Shown: positions 1 through 28,879 of the stretch, piece by piece
Position numbering within the stretch: position 1 is the stretch's first letter
How the letters are laid out: each line of letters begins with the position of its first letter
Assembly: GCA_027704905.1 (NCBI GenBank)
Contig: CM051000.1
Location: 19,583,254 to 19,647,253 of the forward strand
DNA length: 64,000 bases
Direction: 5' to 3'
DNA from: Muraenolepis orangiensis
Taxonomy: Eukaryota > Chordata > Actinopteri > Gadiformes > Muraenolepididae
Program-made: the position numbers and the translations under genes
The notes under the pieces: model-generated
What the model was told of the DNA's origin: nothing
Database searches by the model: none
Seen by the model: only the letters and a program-made list of their open reading frames with translations

Positions 1-5363
<5,363 letters not shown>

Positions 5364-6160
5364 AGGGGGACACACTACGGGGGGGAAAAACAAACTACAC
5401 TACACCGTGAACGGGGACAAACTACGGACAAAAAAAACCCCTCGGTTGTGTTTTCATTTGACTCGTTCTTCCTCCTAGGCAGAGAAAAAGTACTAAAAAA
5501 AATGGCTGTCTGGGTGCTTTTATGGAAGAAACTGGAGCGCTATCATTTCGTTGTTTTTTTCCACTTTGGCAATCTGGGAGCCCGAACACTTTGAACCCTT
5601 GAGGGCCGAGAGAGAAGGCGACGCACTTGGACTAAGACGCTGGTTTAACTCTCCCGAGACCCGGCGACTCCGCGGTCCGTCGGGTCCGTCGGGATCCTGT
5701 GTCGGAAAAAAACCAACCGCTCTTTACCGACTAAACTAAAAAATAATAATAAGAGACAAAAAAAACAAAACAAACACCCGGGCGGACTCGCCGGGTGTCT
5801 ATGTGGTGTGTACGTGTCAGTTATTTAACAAACATAAAAGAAGAACAAGAAGAAGAATCGCCGTGACGATCTGACTCCATGTGCTAGAGATTTGTTTACC
5901 ATTACGTCATTCACAGGAGAGGCGAAAAAAACGTTAAAAAAGTTAGCCCTTATATATATTTTTACTGAAAGTGCCAGACGGATGATGTTTGCAACTCAAC
6001 TTTCCTAGCGTCGGGTCTATTTACTCACTGTATATCGAGCGTTTGATACATAGTCACAGCGTTATTATTATTGATAGGTTTCAATATTCATACTAAACCA
6101 TTCTAATAGTAGCAGACCTGCTCCTAGCTAAATCTACAGTCAGAACAACAAATTGGTATA

Positions 6161-6166
6161 AATAAA
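6161..6166 (+). promoter_or_regulatory. Candidate ZNF710 poly(A) signal followed by GT array
   Basis: AATAAA is followed 5 bp later by about 157 bp of (GT)n, which would read as a GU-rich downstream element. This predicts a 3' UTR of about 0.8 kb. A second AATAAA at 7386-7391 is an alternative. Confidence 0.45.
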
Positions 6167-6170
6167 AGGT

Positions 6171-6336
<166 letters not shown>

Positions 6337-7944
6337 CTCACACACCATCTTGAGTGGGTGAGTGGATTTCTTCCGAGCACACTTAATACCAAAATTGTGA
6401 CTTGGCAGTGTGGGCTAGCCTGAGCGATGGCTCTTCCCTCTGACTGTACATAAGACTCAGTGTGTTTATCCACCATTTACATTTTTTGTTTTTCCATTCA
6501 CAAAGTTTTAGCTTTACGTGACATGGTCTATACCCGTAGTGGACACACTTGTTGTTTTGTAGGACTGAATAGTTATCCACAGTGAACAGTACAATGCACT
6601 TTTCCATGAAAGGTTTCAGTTTTCTTTTCGAAAAGGCTGTCTTCAATTTGTTAGAAAACAAACAAGAAGAGGGAGGAAAAAGAAAAAGGAAAATTGAAAA
6701 ACCGTATCTGCCTCTCTGAGACGAGGACAAGGGACACGACAGTCTAGAATCTTCCAGGCAACCATGACTGCAATATTATTTAAGAGAAACAGATATGCCT
6801 TTTTTGTTTGTGTTCCGTTTGTTTCGTATATGTATACGTACGCAGTTTAATTGACATGGGAATTTCACGGTTGTCGGTTCGAATTAGGAATCACAGCGGG
6901 GGGGGGGGAAAGGTATTCTGAGTGAAGAGTCAGATGAAGGTTTATTGTTACTCTTAGTTTCAGTTCAATTCAGTGCTGTGTTCAAATCACTTTCACTTGA
7001 ATCAATTCTGGTATTTTCTTTTGCCAACGGAACGAAGGGTAGGAAGAAACCTGATGATGTTACCTCATCCCCGGTCGTCCTCATCTTCGTTGGACGGTTC
7101 CTGGCGACACCTGTGTTTTTTGAATTGATTGAATTGAAAGCCAGGAGATGACGCTGGTGCTGTGATTCATATTGTTTTGTTGTTTTGGGGGGGAAGTGGG
7201 CTGCCCCCCCCCCCCCACACACACACACATCCACACACCCCCACCCCGCCTGACCTGCCATGCAGGCCAGCCTCGGTATGCACACTAAAGGCGAAACACT
7301 GAGAGAGACACTCCGCTGGTTCATGATTTTCATTTTGGAATGAGAAATATCAAACTGAGGCCTCATGGACAACCATGGTTTATCTAATAAAGGTTCTCTA
7401 GTTTAAAAGACGGAGGCGTGTGTGTTTTTCATCCATCCTTGCCATCGTTTTCCAACCGTTCACCTCTTCGAATGGTAAGCGAACACTGTGACAACACTGT
7501 TGATATCTGGCACCCAACCTGAACATTATCACATGTCGAAACATTTGGGTGGAAGCAAATACGTCTTTTATTGGTTCATTTCATGTTTTGGTTTCACTTT
7601 GAAGGACAATTATTTGTATTAAATGCTAGGCTAGGTCATTTTCTGTGTTGTCATCGGTCTGAAAAACATCATCCAAGACACTCATCCTTTAGTTAGGCAT
7701 TGCACTTATTTTTTTTTTTACGTTTAAACGTCTCTGCGCTAGTTTTCACACTATCACACTGCCGGGTCCCAGGTGTGCTAAGCATGTCCGCTTCGGAAGA
7801 ACAGATGCTTCACGGTGCCAACATAGCTGAACACGGAAGAAATCCGTTATAGATGAGTCAACTTGGGTGTTCAAAGTAATCCAATAAAAAAACACTATGT
7901 AGTTAATGATTTTTGTCCCCAATCGGTGCGTTTCCCAGCTCCAG

Positions 7945-8112
<168 letters not shown>

Positions 8113-9292
8113 ACGGTCCCATTAAGGCTGAGCCATGTCATGTGTGCAATACCAGTCACTCTTACTCGAACTAGCACGGTTGATGAATCACCTTTTAAAC
8201 ATCATAGTCTGACAGCAAATCAATTTGGACAGGTCTGATGTGTTCCGTGACTGCAACTCATATTTCCAGGGGTTTTAATAGATTTCGATGTTTGGTTAAG
8301 TCTACGTCTAGGTGGAAATAATGATCTTTTGTCGCTGGTATCTTTTCTTGTTTTCATTAACATGGAGAATGCTATGACAATATAAAGGTATCCTTATCCC
8401 TAACCCTATACACGCAAGTCATTTTAGTTGTGTAACCCCCAGCAAGTTACCAGGCACCACCAGCTCTTCTAGTAATCTAGTCTACTTTATGTAAATGTAA
8501 TGACGTTTACTCACATCAAAATGCAGAAGATAGGAGTCTGGGAAGCTAGTTGCCACAAACCGTTTCCATGTCATCTATGGAGATCGCGGTCATGAATGAT
8601 ATGCGATGACTAACTGATATGCGATGACTAACTGCTTCAATTAACTAACCTAGAATGCCCTTTCTGAAGGCTTTACCGCAAACAGGTCTCTCGGACGCCC
8701 TCTGCTGCCAGGTTTATTATTATTAATTATTTTATTTGTAGTTTACGGTGTGTTTTTCATGACAAGGAAACGATGTTATGCGCATCAATGGCTTCATTCA
8801 AGTATTTGGTCGAACATTTGACTACAGGTAGTTACAATTATAAACACTTACGGTATTCAAGTACCATAATATATGAACATTGTGGTCACTGTCGTCAAAA
8901 TGACTTAATATACCGGTCTATTTACTATAGCAGTATGCATCAATAAGTTATACACCGATACAAGGGGTAGTGCAAAACAAAGACCGGATCCATGGGATGA
9001 AAAGAGGGTATTGCATGACACAATGTACAAATAGTAGAGCCTAGGTGGGAACTTTGTAGCTTCCTTGTTGTCTCACAGGAGGCGTACGTCGACTCATCAT
9101 TGATCAGCTAGCGGGCAAAAAATAATCCAGTATGGAAAATGACGTGACCCGTAACCGCAATCCGCTTCATGTTTAACATCGCACAGGAAGTGGTGTCTTT
9201 GAGTTCTTAAATAATTGGCTAGAAAGGACCCCCACAAACAAGGGCTGCAAAAAATAAATCCAAAAATATATATATATATATAATCGATGATT

Positions 9293-19536
<10,244 letters not shown>

Positions 19537-19568
19537 CACACACCCCTACCTGAACATAATTTTGATTT

Positions 19569-19817
19569 CAATTAATAAACAAAAGAATAATAATGCATTT
19601 TATTAGCATTATATATCAAAATGAAATAATGTATTAGTAGTGGGTATTCTTATTAATACTAATTTAATCAACAATAAGGTATACTTTATTGTGTTTAAAA
19701 CTTTGTAGCCTATAATCACAACGGATTTAATTGTTTACGATTGTTCAGCTAAATAAATGCCTTTATATTTACATCTCACCAATGGCTATAAACAACTAAC
19801 TGTACCGCTGCAATGGC
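19569..19817 (+). repeat. About 245-bp duplicated segment, copy B
   Basis: Direct repeat of 17751-17992, followed by a short CA run. Differences include a 2-bp loss near 19681 and insertions near 19730. Confidence 0.9.
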
Positions 19818-19829
19818 CACACACACACA

Positions 19830-20575
19830 GTGTGCTAGCTGATAACAGTAGTAACATTTAAGAATATATTGATGTTTTGTAATCAGGAAGAGAAGCCAGT
19901 CCCATGGAAAAACCCTTTAATATCACACATCGAAGGGTTCAGCAACCTGTTGGTAAGTAACAGCGTCGGTAAAGCAGCCCACGTTGATTTGAAATAAGAC
20001 AAACAAGACATTATGTAACTATAAGTAACTGTCCAAACGCTTAAGGCACTGCATTATCGGTCTTTGAACGGAGGAGAAAAGGTAGAAAAAACACAAAGAC
20101 AACAATTTAGTACATTAAATTAAAATAATTAAAACAAAATGCACAAAGCAAAGAAATGAGGAACAACACGCATCCTGTACCATAATCTGGAATCATCATT
20201 TAAGATCACAACTGGTATGAAGCCCATTTATTAAGTATTGGACCCGTTTTCTCAAGTACTTCCAGAAAATAGACCCAAAACAATTGTTTATTTTTTTCTG
20301 CGGTAATGGAAGATATCATCTTCAACACAACCGTAAGTGGTCGTTTTTGAATAAGAAATCGATTTGTAGTCAATACACATTTCAACTAAAGTTTTCCTTC
20401 TCTTATAAATCGTCCGGCATAATATGTGCACTCTCCTCAAATCCACTTACGGATGAGTTGACTACAAAAACAAACAAACACAAAACATCTAAATCTATCC
20501 CATTTGGTGGGGGACTGCATTGAGGACCTCTGGGGCCATAACATTTGAATTCAAATGCATTTTATTTTTCTCTTC
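19830..20575. other. IDH2-TMED3 intergenic remainder
   Basis: AT-rich, no supported gene. Two minus-strand AATAAA motifs (20561-20566, only about 10 nt past the TMED3 stop, and near 20288) are candidate TMED3 poly(A) signals. Confidence 0.5.
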
Positions 20576-20803
20576 TTAGGTGCCGATGCTTCCCTTCTTG
20601 TCGTTGAAGAAGCTGCGCAGCATCAGCACCTGGCCGGCGCTGACGGCGAACAGCAGCGCCGTCTCGCCCAGCGACCAGTAGGTGATGCGCTCGTGGATGA
20701 CCTCCGCCCGCAGACGGTCGATCGACTCCCGCAACCTGAAGCGTGTCTGGGCCTCGGTCACCGTCTTCAGGATCTCGTGGATGGAGAGGCACGTGGACTC
20801 AAG
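20576..20803 (-). CDS. tmed3: TMED3 exon 3: neck, membrane helix, tail
   Basis: Residues 131-205 (LESTCLSIHEILKTVTEAQT, then YWSLGETALLFAVSAGQVLM, then RSFFNDKKGSIGT) and TAA. Acceptor CGACACACAG. Confidence 0.93.
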   Translation of the reverse strand, partial: LESTCLSIHEILKTVTEAQTRFRLRESIDRLRAEVIHERITYWSLGETALLFAVSAGQVLMLRSFFNDKKGSIGT

Positions 20804-22521
20804 CTGTGTGTCGAGATTTAACACACAAAAAGAAAAAAAACACAAGGTTTGTAAGAGCGGATCCGTTGTAGAAGATGAAGGATGAAACCGTGTTTTATAA
20901 CGACCGCCACCAAAGATGGTGTGGGGGTTATGTTTTTGTCAGATGTTTGTCCGTCTGTAAGCAAAATAACACTTTTTTTTGGAGTTATTTCAATTACAAA
21001 ACGTGGTGGTTAAATAACTTATGGACCAACGAAGAGTTGGTTTGATTTTGGTGCAGATCAGGTTCTTATTATTATACCTGCAACAATTAACACCAAATCG
21101 ATGTCAACTAATCACATAAGTATGAAAATATCTTAATGGTATCAAGGATCTGCCGCCATCTGGCTTTAATCTGGCTTCAATCTGGATCACAGTTAACCCT
21201 TAACCTAGGCCAGGAATGCTGTACTCTACCATGCAAAACTAGTATTGGTAGTATGTAAATGATGTACCTGTACTAATCCTGAGTACTTATTATATATTGA
21301 CCTCAGCAGTAGGTCAGTGTAGTAGTAGTAGTAGTGTAGTTATAGATATATGTATGGATCCCGTAGTCATTATATTACATTAGTCATTTAGCAGATGCTT
21401 TTATCCAAAAGGTCTTACAATAGTGTTTCAACAAAGGAAGGTAAGAGAACAACTCGTCACCAGAAGTCAAAAGTGCATTTCATTCCAAACAAGTCTCCAA
21501 GAACTGAACCAGTGCTCAGGTAGAAGTACAATAAGTTCAGGTAAAAGTAAGGGAAAAGTACAAGTCTAGAATGTATACTTGCTTGTACTCATCCTAAGTA
21601 CTAGCTGTACATATTTTACTAACCTGAGTCATCGCTGCTGCCCTGTTCATCACAGGGAGGAGAGGTCTCTCGTTGCCCGTCCTTAAGTCCAGGTACACGA
21701 TCTTATGGGAGAAGGTGGAGAACTCGTTGCTGAAGCACACCTGGTAGGCGCCCCCCGTGGTGGTGATGTGGGAGAAGCTGTCGTACTGCTTCTTCTGCTC
21801 GTGGTACAAGATGTTCTCATGAGGGTCCGTCACAAAGCAGTCCACATCGTAGTTGCCACCTGCGATCACCTGGGGGGGGGGGGGGGGGGGGGTGGACACA
21901 AAGCAATGTGGGTTATGCATCTGAGGACAGGGGAGTGGACGGGGAGCCACAGTCGTAGTTAACACCTGCTACCACCTGGGGGACACATAACAACGTGTGT
22001 TATATTATATATCAGAGGACAGGGGTGTGGACGGGGAATCACAAGTAGGCCTTATGTCCCAAAACACTAACATAAACGCTACTTATATTGTGTAAGACAG
22101 TGGATATGCATTCCGTATTCATTCATACACGTTATTATAGCTTCCTGGCCAGAATTTAACACAGCTGTGACGGCCGGAATTTATTTAGGTAATGTCATCA
22201 TTCAAAACGAGCTGGGAACACATCTATACAAAGTGTGTGTGTATGTGTGTGTAAAAGGAGATATGAAGCAATATAAACATTGCACAAATAATGACAGCCT
22301 CCAAACAACACACACAACCGCGTTAGTAAGTTAGTAAGTAAGTAAACACATACTCAACTTACACATACTCAACTCACCTGGAAGTCTATGTCCAACTTGA
22401 CACCCTCTTCCAGCTCTTCGGAGAAACACTGTTTGTCATTGTCGGGCAACTCAAAAGTCAGCTCCGTGCTGCGCACAACAATCGCATGCAGGATTAAGCA
22501 GCAAAAGCCCAAGTAATGCAT
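20576..22521 (-). CDS. tmed3: TMED3-like p24 cargo receptor (complete, 3 exons)
   Basis: Exons 22378-22521, 21624-21869 and 20576-20803, all phase 0, give 205 residues. p24 proteins are type I membrane proteins of early secretory vesicles that help load cargo and recruit COPI and COPII coats. Residues 1-18 form a signal peptide (MHYLGFCCLILHAIVVRS), followed by a GOLD domain (about 19-105) with C32 and C93 in the usual disulfide positions. Then come a coiled-coil neck (about 130-168), a transmembrane helix (about 172-192) and a short tail with FF at 195-196 and KK at 199-200. The start at 22521 is preferred because it gives a clean signal peptide; the frame stays open to an upstream Met at 22617. 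TMED7 is the closest alternative, and the mir-184 and RASGRF1 neighbours favour TMED3. Confidence 0.9.
21371..21560 (+). repeat. Dispersed teleost repeat, copy 2
   Basis: Same family as 10584-10765 (CATTTAGCAGATGC, AACAACTCGTCACCAGAAGT). It lies in TMED3 intron 2 and ends about 65 bp below exon 2. Confidence 0.8.
21624..21869 (-). CDS. tmed3: TMED3 exon 2: GOLD domain
   Basis: Residues 49-130, including GGNYDVDCFV, KKQYDSFS and CFSNEFSTFSHK, the most conserved p24 block. The acceptor follows an uninterrupted run of about 21 C in the transcript sense. Confidence 0.93.
22378..22521 (-). CDS. tmed3: TMED3 exon 1: signal peptide and GOLD start
   Basis: Residues 1-48, with STELTFELPDNDKQCF at the mature N-terminus. 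The donor is CAG|GTGAGT. Confidence 0.88.
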
Positions 22522-22660
22522 GTCAAAAATGAAAATCCAAATGAATAAAAATGAATCCAAAACACAGCGCACCGTGGATGAGAGATTTGCGACTCGGAGA
22601 TCCCGGCTACGGATCACGTGACGTCACAACTGAGCGTAGCGTACCGCTGACGTGGCACCC
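22522..22660 (-). promoter_or_regulatory. TMED3 promoter with E-box/CRE and UPRE-like motifs
   Basis: TCACGTGACGTCA at 22614-22626 overlaps an E-box (CACGTG) and a full CRE (TGACGTCA). TGACGTGG at 22648-22655 matches the ATF6/XBP1 UPRE core. Stress-responsive control would suit an ER-Golgi cargo receptor, but this is inferred from motifs alone. No TATA box. Confidence 0.5.
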
Positions 22661-25416
22661 AGACGACAACCACTTCCGGGACACACACGTAAGAAAAGCG
22701 AATTATTTGTTATAATAATAATAATAATAATACTTTTAGTTTATGATCTTTTATTTTTAGGAAATTGTATTACCGTATCTTTTTTTATTTTGTATTATAT
22801 ATCTTCTTTTTTATGTTTTATTGATGTGTTCAGAAAGCCACACGTATTCACACATAAATCTATATCTAATCTATATCTATATCTATAGATATATATAGCC
22901 TCATCGTCAATACAATAAATAATATCGATCAATAAATGCCTATTTCAAGATTTGAAGTGGTTTTAGGACGGTGAGATTGACATACGGTGTGATTGTCCCA
23001 AGTCAAGTCAAGTTTATTGTCCCGTCCCCACACACACCACACACCACCACACACACACACACACACCCACCACACCACACACACACACACACACAATGTC
23101 GTTTTATTGTCACAAATCCACCATAGCTGTGTTGACAATAACGTTTGACTGTATATTGCACACTGCACCTAATAATAATAATATACGCCTATACATGTGA
23201 AAGATAAACCGAATGTGAATCTGAATCTTGTTAAACCTGCGTGTGGACTTGTGTGACCACACAAACCTACAACAATTGAAAATGTGTTCATTTATACTTA
23301 ATTCATGTACTCATATTTTTAAGTAATGTTCAGCTTTTTAATTTCCTAATCTCTCATATTATAAGGACCATGGTGTGGTGGTTAGCAAATGAATAACTGC
23401 AGTTATACAACACACACACACACACACACACATACTCATTTGCATTCTCTCATATGTGAACAATTGCAATTGACAGGCCAGGCTGCGGTGCCAAACTGGT
23501 TTGGTTTGTATTTAAATATAATAAGCTGACTCCATTGATGTTCACTGATGCTTGCATGAAGTAACTAGTTAAAGACAACCACTACCACAAACACTACCAC
23601 TAACATAATAACAAAGAGCAAGGAGGTGAAGGAAACATCTAACTAGCTGTCTTTCTATTTGTTGTGTGTTTCTACTTTTACTTTTACCTGCAAAACCTCA
23701 AACTAACTGAACAACTTTTACTGTCGAAAGGAATGTGTTCGGCCAACGGGGGAGCGGATAGACAGACGCACTTCACTGATATCCCAGAGGGAAATGAACG
23801 TGGAATACAGGAATGTAGATTCATATATAACTCATCCGGGCTGTATGAAGGGCACCCATCACGTGAAGTAAAGGTCAACAAATACATGCATGGAAAAACA
23901 GGGGAGGAAATGGGAGATATATAACGTCAAAAGAAGAAAAAAATCAAAAGAAGAAATGTGTTTCAACCTGTTTTTATTCTTGAGGCAGGGAATGCTGTAG
24001 CCCATAGAAGTGTGACGTGAAGACAAGGTGTTTTAATATACATGAAATATTACATGACCGACACCCAGGAGTTCACCCAGCAGCCTCTTCTGTTCTTGTT
24101 GGAGTGCATCAGTCACCTATGTATTATATAAACAATATATATTCTAAATAAACAAAGACAAGTATGAAGAGATAATTGTTAAACGCGTTGAACACATAAC
24201 TTACCAATATACTGGTACTTCATTTGTTGTGTGTGGATTCAATTTCAATGACATGTAAAATACATTGATAAGTTATTTAGGCAATAGATCATTGTAGAAT
24301 TTCACAGGAACATTGAAAATGTAAATAAAACACAGTGGCATTTAAATACAACATACTACAAACAGTTCCAAAACTCATTGAAATAATGCAAAACAGATCT
24401 TAAGTGGGGTTTTTTTCATTGGAGGAGGACAATATGGGGTTAAGCAGTAATAGCGGTTGCTGATGCATGTGTCGTCTTTTTGGTATAAACAAGCAGTTTT
24501 TTCTCTTGTTTATGAAACATGAGATGCCTCATTTTGGCTGAAACAAGCAACCATTATGAGTCAAAAAATGCTAGGCTGCATGACTGGAGAGAAACGTGTG
24601 GCTTTTGGTTCACACAAAAATGTGACTTTCGCCGATCACCAGTGACACCGAAATGCAAGGTTTTTTTGAATGATACTCTGTCCCGACAGGATAATGTGAT
24701 AAAAAGTGTCGGCTCTCGAGCTGAATATTGAAAACATTCTTCACAGTGACATTTTTGTCTTGCCGACGGTTGCTCGCGCTGTGGGGGGGGAGTTGATGAA
24801 GAATGAACTAAACAGGTCCTCGGGTTCGCCTGTTCTGATGGTAAACCCTCCACTCAACGAGACATGTACCGACACATAGCAGAGGACCCAACAGTCACAC
24901 CTTGTCTTCATACATGTTTAAAAACTCACACGACCGTACCACATGACACTGGACGGCCTGAGGCCATCAAACCCAAGCAAACCTCCATTTTGGTGTTTGC
25001 ACAAAAAATGTCGCCCGCGCACAACATGCATCTTGCATCCTACGACGGAGAAACAGAAACAAAAAGATCACATCTCTTGAACCTCTCTCAATTCACATCA
25101 CCTCAACATCAGTGGACCGGAGATACGTTACCTCTATACATCCTAACACCTCTTCAATTCACAAGAACAAAAACATCAACAATCAGCCAACGTGTCACAT
25201 TGCAAACCATTTAACCCCCCAACACAGCAGTGATGTAGTGAAGGTGGTAAAGCACACGATGTACTGTGGGCCCCCTGAGTCCTGCCTCGAGAGCTGCAGT
25301 CAGCCCCCCCCGGTAGCCCACCTAGCTACACAACCGCAGTCACAGGGAAAAAGATTGCGTGTATTGCATGTCAAACGTTGACTCAAACGTCCCCTCCGTA
25401 AGCGTGTGCTGTTAGT
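22661..25416. other. Intergenic, TMED3 to mir-184
   Basis: No gene is supported. There are short CA runs at 23029-23095 and 23410-23431, and a LINE-tail-like AAGTCAAGTCAAGTTTATTG at 22998-23017. ATAAACAAG and its inverse at 24484-24512 form a small hairpin of two Fox-like sites. The 3' part could belong to the mir-184 primary transcript region. Confidence 0.5.
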
Positions 25417-25502
25417 GTCAGACACATGCCCTTATCAGTTCTCCGTCCAACGGATACAGAATGGATAGCTGGGCTGGAAAAGTGATAAGGAGATGTGAGC
25501 GA
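25417..25502 (-). ncRNA. mir184: mir-184 precursor
   Basis: The mature 3p arm is at 25428-25449 on the minus strand. It starts TGGACGGAGAACTGATAAGG and ends GC, the form I recall for fish miR-184; human ends GU. The 5p arm at 25468-25490 reads CCTTATCACTTTTCCAGCCC then AGC. The two arms pair (ACATCTCCTTATCA against TGATAAGGGCATGT) around a terminal loop of about 18 nt. miR-184 is a single-copy conserved animal miRNA, strong in eye epithelia, and human seed-region mutation causes corneal disease. Its place between TMED3 and RASGRF1, on the TMED3 strand, matches the human order. Confidence 0.95.
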
Positions 25503-26760
25503 CCATAGTGCGACCACCTGCAAACACACATTTCTACCACAATAAGTCTCGAGAAGAACATTCTAGTGTGTTCAGGTACAAAAAAATCAAACACACAAAT
25601 CCTCCAATCTTTTGGGACTTTTGGTAAGAAAGCTCTATCTGGGTACTCCGACTCATGCCCACTGGCAATCCCCGGTAGGTTGCCGGTTGCATGCCCAAAT
25701 CTCTGGTCTTCGCTGCAGAGGTGAGGCCATCCTGAGGTGGGTGGGTGGGGGGGGTGAAACTCACTCTGGGTGTTTGGGGGCCTCTTCAGCTTCAGCCAGG
25801 CTTCGTCCAGGCTTGGTGTGGATCCGGACAGTCCCCACAGTCCGGCGGCTCCTGCCAGCAGGAAGGTAGCACCTCACTCTCAGACCGCCAGCACACGTTT
25901 TGAGACACACCCCATGTGATGAGTTTTATTTGGCCCTGGCCCTGCCTTGCTCCTCCGCCATTCCTCGTCCGTCATTGGCTGAGGCTGGGCCGGCTCCCGT
26001 GCCTGCCCCCTCGGGCCGGGTGGGACGGCAGCCAATGACTTCTTCCAGATGTCACTCACGAAAGAGATCAGCCAGTAGGATGAGAGGCCATTCTTGGCGG
26101 CTGAGTCCCACACAGGTGTGGCAGAGGAGCACATTCCATATGAGTGTAGCTGTCAGCCGCCTTCAGCCGGCACTGTTGATCTGCTCTCTGTGAACCGGGC
26201 CTCGGCCGGCTACTCACTCACCCTGCCTCTAGTTCAGGGACCTTTGGCGACACACAGAACCATTTTGTGTTTCTTGTGCTTCTGTTGGTTTTTCGCTCAA
26301 CTAAAACACAGACAGCCCTTCCCTTTGCTCCTTCATTTCACCTCTCTCTCTCTATGGTCATCAATACATTGTTCCACACTGTTGAATCACACACCGGTGT
26401 GTCATTCTGTCTTTAGCTGCGGCTGGTTCACTCTTACTGAGATCGGTATGCCAATAATGATTCAAGAGTTCTTTCATTTACAACCCCCCTCCACCCCTCT
26501 AACCATCCTTTCATTGCCACATGTTTCTTCTTAGGGTCTAGGGTCTACAGAGCTAGGTTCTGCAGCACCCGGAGGTTCTGAGCTCCACCAGAGACAGACT
26601 TCACATATGGCAATCTGCTGGAGGCCTGTAAGATTGTACAGCTGCAGGTATGGCATGTGGACCCCCCCCCCCCCCATGAAGAACATCAGATCAACATTGA
26701 GACGGCTCAATGGGAGAATGTGTATAAAGTACAGGATTGTGACATCTGTTGCTCCAGTAT

Positions 26761-26872
<112 letters not shown>

Positions 26873-28308
26873 GCTCTCGTTCTCCTCTTGTCTGTCCCCT
26901 CCTGTCCCCATGTTCTCCTGTCTCCTTCTTGGATGTCTAACAACCCCTAAAAAAATGATTTACGTTTTCTGCATGCAAATCATTTCCCCTCGCTAGTCCC
27001 TTAACTTGTATCGACCTTTCAAATGTTCGACTCTCTGTTGTCCTTCAAGACATTTCGCTTTTACCTCTCACCATGGCCCTTTCTCCCTCCCTCCCTCTCG
27101 CTCCCTCCCCTCGTGTCTGCTAGCCAGAGAGGCGGAGGAGGGCAGGTACACAGCGTGCGAGGAGCCCCGAGGAGCTGTGCAGGGAATGCAGGGCTGCAGC
27201 ATTCAGAAGGCCGCGTCGGTGCGAAGCCATTACCTCTCTGGGGGAGCGAGTCTCGGCATGCGGGGCCCTCACTCTGCTGCTCTGCTCCCCCACTGCTCCT
27301 ATAAGATCGCTCTCTCTCTCATGGGTGCTTCTTGGAAGGAGGTGAGGTGCAGTAAACGTTCGTCAGGGGTATGTTTATATATATAGATATAGATATATAT
27401 ATCTATATATATAGATATATATACACACACTACCTTATACAACAGTAAACGGTGCTAATACATGAAGCTGACAGGTTTTTCAGGCAGATCCGGGCACGTT
27501 AGGCAGGTGGAGGTATAGATGCCGCACGCACACACGTGTATGTATGTGTACTGTATGATGCAACAGCCTGGCCGAGTGCCAGGTGTATAAGCATAACTAG
27601 CCTGGATATGTTGCATGTACGATGTCATACAACATATAACTTTGGTGTTTTTTGCTCCTTTCCTTTGTTCTGGTCTGTCTCTTTTTTTTCCTGACCGTGC
27701 GAAAATAGATGAGATGTCTCTGATTCAATTATCTGCCACACATCCTCAATACACATAAGTTTGATTTCATTGAGGGTTCAGAAGGTTCATGTTTTGTAAG
27801 TAGTAGCGTCATACAGACAGGGTTAGTGGCATCAATGTTATAATAACGAGCAAATAATAAACAACAGGCAAGTAACATTTCACCACAGACCAGAGGTGAA
27901 TCAGCAGTTATTTTTCATCTGGTCTTTTGAGGAAATAAACAAACGTGGAAATGAACCAGACCGGAAATGAACCACATGATAAAGAGTTGCGAGATAGTGA
28001 CAGAACATGAATTGCATCGTCACGACTGGTTTCTCTGTGAACTAATTTGAATGGAAACTAAACCCCCAACGTGTTTTAGAACTTCTGCTGCTCAGCCTCT
28101 ACCACATGGCCCTACCAGCAGAACTCTGGGCCCACACGCTGCTGTTCGAAACCGTTGATGCGGCCTAACAGGGCTGTGATCAAGAATCAACAGGCGGGAT
28201 TGTATTGTTGCTCGAGCAACGAACTGCGTGACCCCACTGTGGCAAGAAGCAGAGGAAAGCTACCGGTTGACGAGGGTAGCTTTGTTTTCTTTAGGGCCTC
28301 CCTGAACT

Positions 28309-28555
28309 TGCGGTGGTTGTTGTGGGGGTTGATGTAGTGGTGGTGGTTCTTGTTGTGGTGGTGGTGGCGATAGTTGTTGTGGTGACGGTAGTTGTTGTGG
28401 TGGTTGTGGTTGTTTTGGTGGTTGTTGTTTTGGTGGTTGTGGTGGTAGTGGTTGTTGTTGTTGTGATTGTTGTGGTGGTGGCGGTTGTTGTGGTGGTGGA
28501 TGTTATGGTGGCAGTTATTGTTGTTGCTGCTGTTGTTGGGATGGTGGTTTGTTGT
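28309..28555 (+). repeat. (GTT/GGT)n trinucleotide-rich tract
   Basis: Irregular mixture of TGG, TTG and GTG over about 250 bp with strong G/T strand bias. The opposite strand gives an all-Thr ORF. Confidence 0.9.
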
Positions 28556-28729
28556 GACAACGGTTGTGCGTAGAGACAGCTGACCAGGAGAACAGCGACA
28601 TGTGAGAAGGCCAGGGTCTGAGGCGTAGAGGATGGTTCACAACATGGCCGCCAGTAGTGATGTCTCATCCCTCAATGCCTGTCTGTCGGGTTTACCAGCG
28701 ACACGATTAGAGATACGAGTATGCAGACA

Positions 28730-28774
<45 letters not shown>

Positions 28775-28879
28775 ATATTAACAGACAATAATCAATATTT
28801 TTATCACATCCCTAATTTAGAGCTGTGTTAGCTTCGTCCTGGTGTTACTAAGCAGCAGCGTTCTCTCCTGAGCGGTTGC

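Noticed and set aside
8699..8712. CTCF site (GCCCTCTGCTGCC)
   Set aside because: One or two mismatches to the core; not convincing without data.
20576..22521. Assignment to TMED7
   Set aside because: Similar protein, but the link to mir-184 and RASGRF1 supports TMED3.
24864..25214. 116-codon ORF next to mir-184
   Set aside because: No recognisable family and not needed to explain the locus.
26094..26534. 146-codon ORF between mir-184 and the BEL element
   Set aside because: No domain, no splice context, composition like the surroundings; may be non-coding transcript sequence.
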